Part shown: positions 25,701-36,640 of the stretch, piece after piece | Layout of the letters: each line of letters begins with the position of its first letter | How positions within the stretch are numbered: position 1 is the stretch's first letter | DNA from: Vitellaria paradoxa | Taxonomy: Eukaryota > Streptophyta > Magnoliopsida > Ericales > Sapotaceae | Length of the DNA stretch: 64,000 bases | NCBI GenBank assembly: GCA_019916065.1 | Contig: CM034240.1 | Location: 49,190,372 to 49,254,371 of the forward strand | Reading direction: 5' to 3' | Program-made: the position numbers and the translations under genes | The notes under the pieces: generated by a model | The model's input: the letters and a program-made list of their open reading frames with translations, nothing else | Databases searched by the model: none | What the model was told of the DNA's origin: nothing

Positions 25701-27413
25701 TTAATACCACATTTTGTAAACTAAAGATGTAGAGAGACAAGTCATTACTGATTGGCAAAACAAGGATTTGTTGTATTAGAAAACTAGCACATTCGGTTGA
25801 CTTAGAGATAGCATTAGTGAGGTAAATAGAAGCTATTAAGACAATTGAAGTGTTCGTTGACCACATTAGTGTCACTGTCATAGTGCAAACTGAAGCAGTT
25901 ACAAGGGTTATGGCAAGAGAAAGCAGAAAAAATCCTATGGCACATGATTCTAGACAAAATATGGTCATAAATCTGCATAAAAATTGTGTGATGAAATGGT
26001 AGTACATGTTGATATAAACAATCATCGTATGAAACTTGTCAAATTGCTGATTTTTTACAATATGAAAACTGTCATCTATTACTTCTAATATATGCTGTAT
26101 TCAATGTATGATAAACAAGGCAAAGACGTTTAACCAACCCAAAAAATAATAATAATAATAATAAATAAAAATTAAAAATTAAAAAAAAAAGAAGGCAAAG
26201 ACTTTACATGAATGGATAGGATTCCTTTGGAGGTGCCGTCCCTCACCCAAAAAAAAAAGTGGGAAATTTAATATTTATTGATATTTATGATAGAAATTAG
26301 TGTATCGGCAAGTTTTAACTTGGCCCTCTTCCCTTCAAATTAACTGTCGATCATGGTGCCAACCTGTCCTTGGGTAGGGAGAAATGCCAGAGCAAAGGCT
26401 TCTGAATCCAACCAGGTTGTATAGACTGGGTTTAGTTGCATTGCGTCGTACTCGGGCTGATGGACAATGGCAACCAAAATGGTCTGCTCTGCAGTTAACC
26501 ATAGACCATCCCATGTGCCTCAGCTAGCTATTTATTCAGGCTCATTGAGAAAGCACTGTTAGTGATAGTTTTTAATCATCTAAGACTCGGGTGTATACTA
26601 ATGCTGCAGTCATGTTTAATTTTCAAAGTTGTTTGGGTGAGTAGTTTATTTTCTTCTCTCCCCAAAGAATAGTTGCTTATGTATTTTCTCATTGCACTAG
26701 ACACCACCAAAAGGGCTACAGGATTGTGAATTTATGCCATCAACCTTCTTATTCTTGGAATTGCTTTTATGTAGGTGGCTGCGTGGGGTGAGATGAGCAT
26801 GTGTGATGCTGAGAGAAGACTCCTAGCTAATGCATTGCTCGATATATCCAATGAATGGTTCATCCTTCTATCCGAGGCGTGCATTCCTCTTCGCAACTTC
26901 AGTGCTGTTTATCGGTACATATCAAGATCCCAGTACAGCTTCATGGGTTCATTCGACGAAAACAGCCCTTATGGGAGAGGACGCTACAATCCAAACATGG
27001 CACCCGAAGTCAACATTACCGAATGGCGTAAAGGCTCCCAGTGGTTTGAGGTCAAGCGCAAACTGGCAGTGGACATTGTTGCAGACGACATTTTCTACCC
27101 GAAGTTCAAACGGTTCTGCAGACCAGCATGCTATGTGGATGAGCACTATTTTCCAACCATGCTGAGCATCCAATCTCCTCATCTCTTGGCGAACAGGACT
27201 CTCACTTGGGTGGACTGGTCCAGGGGTGGGGCCCACCCGGCGACATTTGGGAAGGCTGATATCAAAGAGGAGTTCTTCAAGAGAATTTTGGGAGGTCAAA
27301 ATTGCATGTACAATAACCAGCCGTCTTCAGTCTGTTTTCTCTTTGCGAGAAAGTTTGCTCCCAGTGCCTTGGAGCCACTGTTGGAATATGCATCCAAAGT
27401 GTTGGGCTTTTGA
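22783..27413 (+). CDS. Core-2/I-branching beta-1,6-N-acetylglucosaminyltransferase family protein (BC10-like)
   Basis: Predicted 385-aa type II Golgi glycosyltransferase (Branch family, PF02485; BC10 of rice is a known relative). Exon 1 is 22783-23301 (173 codons), exon 2 is 26775-27413, and the single 3473-bp phase-0 intron is GT-AG. A cytosolic tail of about 28 residues precedes one transmembrane anchor (about 29-51, rich in F/V/L/C/I). The lumenal domain starts near [22 protein letters not shown]. Exon 2 carries the conserved blocks MSMCDAERRLLANALLD, FILLSEACIPL, YGRGRYNPNMAPEV, CYVDEHYFPTML and LTWVDWSRGGAHPATFGKAD. The ATG at 22783 is the first in frame; the reading frame is intact. Donor and acceptor sugars are unknown. 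Degraded copies of its 5' end lie 2.3-4.4 kb downstream. Confidence 0.93.
23302..26774 (+). other. Large intron of the glycosyltransferase gene
   Basis: No nested gene found. A C8-9/G12 palindrome flanked by ACACCC / GGTGTTT lies at about 24587-24613. The stretch 25030-25600, read on the minus strand, has fragments (WKVDASMDLFNKL, LLWGERNRVFQ) with interspersed stops that faintly recall the 3' end of an L1-type LINE; this is weak. Confidence 0.4.
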
Positions 27414-27753
27414 GAAAGGATAACCAACATTAATTTTGTGTGGGGGAAGTTTTGAAGGGAAAAAGCAGAGTCACAGTTTTAGCTTATCATGAAGCAAATC
27501 CCCTGATAGCTAGACAGATTCATGTAGGAGAGAGTATTTCAGATGGGCTGAGTTCTCTTTCGGAAAATTTTAGGTAAATACCTTACAACCCCAAGGGCTG
27601 GGTGGTCAGAAAGAAGACAACTATTCTTGCCCCATAAATAAAGTTGTTGTTAATAGGTTTAAGTTTGTGATTGTGGTATGTGGGTTTTTTTTCTCAAATC
27701 ATTTTGGTATTTATTTCTTAGTAATTTGTTTTTAATTTTTTTTATTCTCACTG

Positions 27754-27802
<49 letters not shown>

Positions 27803-29682
27803 CGAGTAATGAAAAAATAAATCATTCTAAAAATTGAATTTAAATAGAAAATTGAATTTTAGTAAAAATTTTGAGAGTCAAATTGTTGAGTTAATCAATC
27901 AATTTTTTGTATTTATAAATTCAGTATGAACAAAAAGGAAAATAATTTTATTTTTAAATAATCGATGAAATAATATTACAACAATTTTTTTCTATAAAAT
28001 AATTTCATCCATTTATAAAATTTTATCACTGATTGTAGTAGTCCATTACTTTTTATTAATTAAACTTTGGAATCATGATTAATTAATTCATTAGTCATTT
28101 ATTTGAATTTTTAAGATTTTTTTTTCATAAATTAACTTATTTTTCTATTTATTTATTTGTTTTATGCATTACGTGATGGCCAAACATGACTTTAGAAAAT
28201 CAATGGCTAGGTGACCTCCAGCCCTCTTTTTCTGATTCTTTTTTTCTTTTTCTAAACACTATATATATGTATATATAGATATATAATTTTTCTTTCCAAA
28301 TTAACCCTAAAATTTGGATTTTGATATCTTATACATTTGCTATTATACTTAGGTACTTGCATTATACGTATATATGCAGTGCAGCGTAAGTTTAGCTTTG
28401 GCAATCAATTTTGATAGTAATGTGGCCTTCGAGATTTGATTTCAGTTTTACTGATGAAAAATATTTTAATTTTAATTAAATTCTATACCATCATTATTGG
28501 ATTAAATTTGGGAAATGACATTAATTATTAATATGGGTGCAACATGTTTCCTTTTATTTTTTTTTTCTTCTTATGGATTTATAATTTATTTTATTTTTCT
28601 ATATATAATTAAAGTCATAAATATAAAGGAATTTACTCATACTTAAAATTTAATCAAAATAAGAAAATACCAAATTTCAATAAATTATAAGATTTAATTT
28701 ATATAATAATTAATGAAATAATTACTCATATTTAATATTGATTCAAAATAAAATGTATTTAAATGCACTAAATAACTGATACAATAGTTAATTTTCATTA
28801 ACTCTTATTTTAAAATAAACACATTTAAATTTTATTAGAAATTATGGCAGCTAATGAACCATTTTTGAAGTTATTCAACTCTTTAAGTATATATTAAATA
28901 AATATATTTTGTACATTATGAACATATTATGATACATAAATTAATTGTTTTCTTCATTTTCACTAAAATAACCAAGCTAGTTGCTACGGTCACTAGTAGT
29001 TAATTAATTTACTCGTTTTTAATGATTTAATTAAATTCAATCATACATGTCATAAAAATTTTCAATATTTTTTAAATATCAAAAAAATACTCTTTTATGC
29101 TATATACTACTATTTAAAAGTATAAAAATATGAAAAACTTTTTTTTTTAACTATATACCCTCTTATTTTCGAGTAACTTTTATGCTATATACTACTATCT
29201 AAAAGTAAAACTTTTTTTTTAGACTATATACCCTCTTATTTTCGAATAAATTCATTTTTATCTCAAAATTTTTCAACTCTTTATTTAAAATCACCAATCT
29301 TCCCGCAATAGATCTCTTTTTTTTTTTTTTTTTATATATATAACTGTAACTCTAATTTTTTAACTTCTAATAAAAATAAAAACTTCACAAAGATTTCTCA
29401 AAGGTATATAAATTTTAACTATTGTAATTTAATATTAGTACATTTAATTACTAATTGGGATGGAAAAATTTTAAACATATGATTAATTACCTATATATGG
29501 TATTCTTACAAAATTTACTTATTTTAATATAATAAACATTTTTTATGTGAATGTTGTGTTGTATTCATTAAATTGTAAATTTAAAAAATAATTTAAGTTT
29601 AAAAAACAGTGTTTCAAAGTTAACAAGGATGAATAAAAATTATAAATTAAATAATTTAAGAAATGCTACCAGCCTATTATCC
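27414..29682. other. Gene-free AT-rich DNA with a long (AT)n tract
   Basis: The glycosyltransferase 3' UTR probably extends to about 27660, with AATAAA-like words (ATAAATAAAG) near 27635. (AT)n spans 27759-27799. TTTATGCTATATACTACTAT is repeated near 29095 and 29169 with its TACCCTCTTATTTTCGA follow-up, a small direct duplication. Otherwise low-complexity A/T. Confidence 0.55.
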
Positions 29683-29876
29683 TTAATGGTATTGGAGGAA
29701 AGTAAGAACTCTACCAACACTATTAGAACAAACCAACCTAAGGGTTTGTAATTGAGAATCCTGTAACTTTTTGTGGTCTTTTTATGCGTGCACATTGTGT
29801 ATTCAATTTTGGTTACATACATGACACAACAATTCCAAGTAGGATCCTCCTATGTAGAGCTAGCAGGACTAGGGCC
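29683..29876 (+). pseudogene. Glycosyltransferase exon-1 fragment, copy A (sense)
   Basis: Aligns with 22798-23017 of the BC10-like gene: TTGGAGGAAAGTAAGAACTC, ACACTATTAGAACAAACCAA and TTGAGAATCCTGTAACTTTT against the parental words. It has stop codons and indels in the parental frame. It abuts copy B, which is in opposite orientation. Confidence 0.85.
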
Positions 29877-29885
29877 CTATCAAAG

Positions 29886-30431
29886 AGGTAAAAAGCGATG
29901 AAGGTGAGAAATTTGGTCAATAATTTGGCAGGGAATGAATGCAGATTGAATAAAGCTCCTTATGTCCCTTGAAGAACCATTCCTAGAGTGGATCCATTGG
30001 TAGGGGTCCTCTAGTAAAGAACATGAAATCGATTTTGGGAGTTCTTTTAAATGGGTTCTCTTTGATCTTAGGCACAAACGAAGCACTCCTAGACATTTCA
30101 GTGTCATTCAATTGGTAGGGCACTAATCCTTCCTGACTTCACATAGGAGGATGTTACTTGGGATTGTTGTATCACTGGAATTTTATCATGAACACCTAAT
30201 AATGTACGTTCCCAAAATTGAATACACAATAGCGACACACAAAAAGATAAGTAAAAATTGAAGGATTCTCAATTGCAAACCCCTAATTGGTTTGTTCTAA
30301 TAGTTTTGACATTTCTATCTTGCTCCAATACAATCAGTCTAGGTTACATCTTCACTTCTCAAATTCAATTATGGGTTTTGTGTAATTAAGAGTTTTAAAC
30401 AAACAACAAACTACTACTCACTTCTGATATG
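29886..30431 (-). pseudogene. Glycosyltransferase 5' fragment, copy B (antisense)
   Basis: Read on the minus strand from 30431 down, it follows the parent from the 5' leader (CTCATATCAGA, then ACAAAACCCATAATTGAATT) through the first half of exon 1 (30340-30136). It then follows the second half (30118-29886: AATGACACTGAAATG, TGCTTCGTTTGTGCCT, AGAGGACCCCTACCAATGG), ending about 16 bases short of the parental exon-1 donor. The intron and exon 2 are absent. Frame is broken by stops and indels. With copy A it forms an inverted repeat: arms about 29689-29870 and 30140-30345, loop about 270 bp. Confidence 0.87.
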
Positions 30432-31239
30432 AGTTTAAAGAAAAAAATAGAATGATAAAGTGAGCATGACGAGGTGGATAGAGCATGAATAGAAGAAAAA
30501 AAATCCTTGTGTTATCAGAAACTCTATAAGGTCAATACCATCGATGAAAATGAGATATGAATATGTGATTTCACGACATGAGTATTTCTTATAACAAGAT
30601 TGTTTGTCTGGTTTTTGGAGAAAAAAATAAGAATAAGAAAGCAATATTGGAACAACAAAAACGTTAAGTTCACATGATATTAAGAGTGTCTGTATATTAA
30701 TAAAGGAAGTGCGTTCAAGTATGTGCACAAATCATTTAATTTTAATACTTTTAATGAAAATATTTAATGTATTTATTTTAATAGAAAAAGTTTCGTAGCA
30801 AGCCATGCTCTAATCTTTCTCTGGTGGCATGCATCTAGAATTTATCATTAGAACCAAGATTCAACCTTTAAATCCCACAGTTGGTACCTATCATCCATAT
30901 AAATCAATACTTGTATTCTTATTCTATAATAACCTATTAAAACCTCCAAGCCTATTATAATTAATACATAATTAAACTAAATGAATTATTATAAAAATGG
31001 CAATAATGTTACAACAAATATTATTAATGTAGAGGATATTTAAAATAAATAGTGAGCAATTGATTATATAATAGTAAATTAATTCATTTATGAATTGATT
31101 AGGTAGGACATGATAAAGAATCTAAATATTTATAAAAGATATAGCCACTATGTTCACGTAAAAGAAATTAAGTGATATGAAAGATGTAGCCATTGTATTC
31201 ACACTCCTAACACACACTCTTTCTCTGTGTACCAAATAT
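30432..31239. other. Spacer between glycosyltransferase pseudogene fragments
   Basis: AT-rich DNA without recognisable coding sequence or clear transposon ends; it separates copy B from copy C. Confidence 0.5.
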
Positions 31240-31840
31240 ATAAGTTACGTTCTTAGCGTAATTGCTCTTTCTCTCAATTCGCATTCATTAACCTTGCCAT
31301 GCCCCACATAAATTGTAACACTATCACCATTGTCTGACACTCTCAACTCTTTCTCCTTTTCTTTCCTTCTTCAGATTACTTCCTCTCTTTCTCATTTTCT
31401 CATTCATGAACACATTGCATTTTTCATCTGCCTTTTTTCTTCCATCTCTCCTCTTTATTATTGTTGTTGACCTTAGAGAGTTTTTGATATCACAAGAATT
31501 TATTCTTTTGTTCAAGCCCTACCCACCTTACCACTCTCATTTTTTGTCTGCAAATTCTCATATCAGAGGTGATTAGAAGTTTGTTGTTTGATTAAAATTC
31601 TCAAGTATACAAAATTCATAATTGAATTGGAGAGATGAAAATGCAACCCAAGTTAATGGTATTGGAAAAATGTAAGAACTTGTTAACACTATTAGAACAA
31701 ACTAACCTAAGGGTTTGCAAGCGAGAATATAACTTTTTATCGTTTTTTTGTATGTGATCATTATATATTTAATTTTGGGTATTTACACGATACAACAATC
31801 CAAAGTAGTTTCTTCCTATGCAAAGCTAGGGAGGACTATG
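31240..31840 (+). pseudogene. Glycosyltransferase 5' fragment with promoter/leader, copy C (sense)
   Basis: Homology starts in the parental upstream region (TTCGCATTCATTAACCTTGCCAT at 31278 against TTCGTATTCATTAACTTTGCCAT at 22330). It continues through the leader (CTCATATCAGAGGTG at 31557) and start region (ATGCAACCCAAG at 31640) into exon 1 to about 31840. Copies B and C share differences from the parent (TTTGTTGTTT after the leader; GGGTTTGCAA), so one probably derives from the other or from a shared intermediate. The reading frame is lost. Confidence 0.82.
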
Positions 31841-32634
31841 ACAACACACAAAAAAGGAAGTACAAGTTGCAAGATTCTCAATTTCAAAACATGAAAATGT
31901 ATCTTCTGCTCTATCCCTTTTGTCTTTTATTCATTTTCACATTTAATGCTCTTCTTTACTATTATTTTTCTCTCACTTCATGATAATTTTTTGTTTAATT
32001 TTCATTTGTTTCACTTTTATTTACAAAATAAAAGAAATAAAAAAATTAATAAGAATTAAAAGGTATTTTGTGAAATAAATTGCTATACATATTCACAATA
32101 AAAAATGCAAAAAAATTCTTCTTTTATACTATTTATTGGTATAAGTAATATAAATTATAAAAAAATAAGTGACATCCATAAAAGTATTTTAAAATGATGA
32201 CTTTACCCTTTATAATTTGTTCCTACACTTCGATTTTTTTATTTATTTAAGTTTAATTTCTTTTCTTTTTTCTTTTCTTTTTAATTTTTTCTTAATCAAA
32301 GTTTTATAGACAAACATGAGCTGAGTTAACATCAAGTGATGTCAGTTGGGTGACATTAAATTAAATTTTGGGTTGTAAAATTAAAATTTAACGATTTTAA
32401 TTTATTCATATATTTTTATCCTTAAAAAAATAATTAAATGAATCTGGACTGCCCACGGAATGTCAGCGCCTCGAATCCTGAGCACCCACCTATGCACACA
32501 TATTCCGATAGTGCCAAGAGCAGTCAGCCAATGATCAACCGACTGCTCCATTTCGGATTTCCTAAGAAACCTAGTTCAACTTCACTCTCTCTGCCCCACT
32601 GTTGTGATAAACAGTGACTCGTCGGGAAAAGAAA
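31841..32634. other. Intergenic DNA upstream of the amidohydrolase gene
   Basis: AT-rich spacer. The last 200 bases become GC-richer (promoter or 5' leader of the amidohydrolase gene), including CTTCACTCTCTCTGCCCC just before the start codon. No other gene seen. Confidence 0.5.
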
Positions 32635-35600
32635 ATGGGCTACTTCAACTGGGTCTTCTCGATCATCATCCTTCTATTGATTGGCGCAGTACCCAGTTTT
32701 TCAGATCCTCCTCCTTTTACCTCAGACGGGCTGCTCTCACAAATTACTTCAACCTTCCTCGACTACGCCAAGAGAAACGAGGTCTTTGATTGGATGGTGG
32801 GTATTAGGAGAAAGATACATGAGAATCCGGAACTGGGTTTTGAGGAATTTGAGACCGGTAAACTTATTATCGCAGAATTGGATAATATGGGTATTGTGTA
32901 CAAATTTCCAGTTGCCGGTACCGGAGTAGTCGGATTCGTCGGCTCCGGCAAGCCCCCTTTTGTTGCGATTCGGGCTGATATGGATGCTCTGCCTATCCAG
33001 GTTTCTTTCCGAATTTTAGTTTTTATTATTATTATTATTATTTTTTTTTGGGTGGATTGTGGGCTTATTGGGTAATTGCTGTTGTTTCTATTGATTGTGG
33101 TTGGAGTAGTAGGACCTTATTAACTGTAATTAAAGTATTAGGTTGCGTTTGTGTTTATGTTTCTGAAGTAAAAGGATCTGAAACTAACGGAGGAGTGTGT
33201 ATATGATGTATAACGGTTGATTATATTTAAAATAAGCGTGTAAAAAGTAGTTATTTGAAAGAGAAGTTCTAGCATCAGTCGCGTGTGTGCCCCCACAAAA
33301 ATCAAAGGTCCAGATTTATCAGTTGCGGTTGACCTAGCAAAACTCAATTTCATATCCTCAGTATTAGTGGTTCAAGTTGTCCCAAAAAAAAAAAAAAATC
33401 ATAACCAGATAGTTTTAATTTATGTTTAGTATTAATAAAAATTTAGTCTCAAATCCATACATTTGAAATTCACGTTTGGAGAATTAAGTTTGACTTCTTT
33501 TGGATCACGATGCCTTAAAATGTAGTTGCTATGTGAATTGAAGGCTGTGGGGCAGTGTTTGTGCTTGTGCATACTGAGTGAGTGAGTGGGTATATACTAA
33601 TGAGGTTGTGTTTTTTTTATAGGAAATGGTGGAATGGGAGCACAAGAGCAAAGTTCCTGGGAAGATGCATGCTTGTGGGCACGATGGTCATGTTACCATG
33701 CTTCTTGGTGCTGCAAAGATTCTTCAAGAGCATCGTGAACTATTACAGGTTTATTTTTTGTGACACTCGGTTACTACTTCATTAATCCTACCTCGATAAC
33801 ATTATCCATCTCCTTATCCTTCATATAATGTTCAATAGTTTCTGGTTCTGACTTCTTCGTCTAGGTGTCTTGGAAATCCAATAGAGTGAAAAAGCAGACC
33901 GGCTGGTTGGAAGAATTCTCACTTAGTGTTCATTCTTGTGTCCAGGGGCAGAGCCAGAATTTTTGCCCAGGGGGGCACCGGGCGCCAGGGGGCATCGGGT
34001 GCCAAGGGGGTACCGAACACCCAAGAAAAAATAACAATCGACTTATTTTTCAATTGAGAGTAGGAGAAAAACGATGTTATTTTTAGAGAGAAAATAAATT
34101 ATTCTTGAGTATTAACTAGTGAATATATTTCTCACAGTTAATTGTTCAAGCACCTGAAGTTTATTAGAGATATCCCTTACTACAAAAAATATAATTATTA
34201 TTAAATTTTATTATCTATAGAATTTATTATGTTATATGCTAAATTTACTGATAGTATAAACAAAAATATGTAATAATACATTAAAAGATACACTTTATTT
34301 CACAAAAAATATCAAGTTTGATTCTTTTAAACTTCTTATATATTAAAAAATTTGATTTAACTTTAAATTTTTAATAAAATCAAAATATCTTAATTTTTAA
34401 TTAATTTAATTTTTAAATAAAATTAAAATAATAAGAAGGGCATTTTAGTAATTTTATCTAAAAAATTGAGGGGGGGCAAGTGCCCCAACATAGCTCCGCC
34501 CCTGCTTGTGTCAAAATCCCATTTTAATTCCTTTACAAGTGGGTAATCATAATGAGAACTGACAAAGGATTTTCTTTTAGAAGGGCAGCTTATAAGATGA
34601 GTTCAGATTTCACTTGTATTGCTGGCTGATTTTTTCTACTATTAGCTTGGGTGTTGGATTTTGAGCATGGAAAAGTTGAATATCTAAAAATGTGAAAGGA
34701 CCTTAGGAAGCCTATCAGAATTGGTAGGGATGACTTTTCCATATGTGTGGCTTTCAAGCAGTCTCAGAGAAGAGAGTGCAACTTTATAAAGATGAACGTG
34801 TGTTGTTTTGAATTCACCTTTATTCTAGATCTCTTCCCTAGACAAGAGGATAGGGAGACTTTGCTGGAAGGCTGGATAGGTGGTGTGATTTTTCTGGGTA
34901 ATGCGGGACAATTGGAATGGACTGGTGTTGTGTTTATTTTGACTTGCTATAGGGCTGAAGATAACGGGAGCTGGAGGGCTTCCAGGTGTGGTAGAATTTA
35001 TGACATTATATGTTGTGATTCTTGTCAGTTATCGTGCTTGTCCTCCATATTGTCTAATCTATGTTTTGTCATTAACCATGCAGTTGTACTTCCTTGAAAA
35101 GTATCTGCAGCTTGAATTGATTTCTTCTGTAGCAGGAGGACCAGAAACTCATTGTGGAAATATTAGAAAATTTTGGATGTAGATGTTAGTAGTAGTGAGG
35201 AAATTTCCTAAAATCATGCTTAATTATCTGTCGTGAGTCCTATGTATTTGTATGCTGCTTTATGAAGCTGGACAACTGAATTAGCAATTTTATCATTGGC
35301 TTTATCAAGCATTGGTTCCTTTTCTGATCAAGTATTGTAATTGATGGCTTGCACAAGCCTGTCTCTGACCATACGAGTGACTACCCCAGAATTAAGTATG
35401 TATTTGATTTTTCCAGCTTTTACCATAGTACTCAACAACAATCCCTTGATAATTTTTACCATAAGAAGCTCAATGTCCAATGCTGGACCTTACTACCACA
35501 CCTTCTGTCGACTCGACGCTTGCTAATACTCAATTGTTGTCTGACCTGCATTAGAAGAACATCCCATGCTAGATGTTTGAAAATTTTTGCTAAATCATTG

Positions 35601-36601
35601 TTTTCTTTGACCCAATGTCTGTTAAAAAATTAAATGTGAATCAATGAATAAGATAGTATTTCCAATTTTTATAAGTAAATAATCAAATTTTTTTTAAATA
35701 AGCATCAAAGGATGCCGTCCTTGTACAAGAATGGGCTACATATCAGTGCATTTTCTCAACAAAGACCAAAAAAACTAATCAAATCTAGCTCAGATGCATT
35801 GGCTAGCCAACTAAACAAAATGAATAAGCTAGCATTTCCATAAGAAATGATTCAGCATGATGCAGTCAAGCAAGAATACAACCAGACTCATTATGCCTGG
35901 CAATTCCTAACATCAGTTTATCTGACAAGCAGAGTGCATAGAATCCTAATTATAAGACATGTAAAAATACCTGCCACTTTGTCTCGTATCCACCATAAAA
36001 TGGAAAACTCTAGAACATAGAAAGAGTAGGTGCTTAAGCATTATGAAACTCCAAATTTGGAAAAGATGCCTTGGAAACCTGTTTTGCACGCCTTCCTTGC
36101 ATGCTAAATAGAAAGACAATCCTATTGAGCATCTTTAGGGCTTGTTTGGAGCTACAAAAAAAACCAAAAAACTTCAAAAGTTTTCAAATCCCTCCAATCA
36201 TATTTTGCAACCTATCATTTTTACATCACATCAATCCCATCCATTGGTTTTTTTTGGTTTTTTTTGGGACTCCAAACGCACCCTTAAATTGACAAATTTA
36301 AGGAGAAATTATTCCAAATGACTGTCAAATCGTGTGACTGCCTCCATGATTTTTAGCATTATGATAGATATGACATCACTTGACAGGTATTTGGAATTTT
36401 GGATCACAATGGAATTCATTTTCCAATGACTACTACATTTAATAGTTTTCCAAATTTAAGTGACTCTTTAAACAGATAGCAATCTTAGTGCCAGCAACTG
36501 CCTGTTGTAAGAGTTTAACCGTACTCTAAGATTCTCTCTCTGAATTTTTTATTTTCTTTTATATGGGCTATGCCTATTTTATCTTTCTCATATAGATGCT
36601 T

Positions 36602-36640
<39 letters not shown>

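Noticed and set aside
29640..29822. Small gene on the minus strand
   Set aside because: It is the antisense frame of pseudogene copy A; the same antisense frame exists opposite the parental exon 1.
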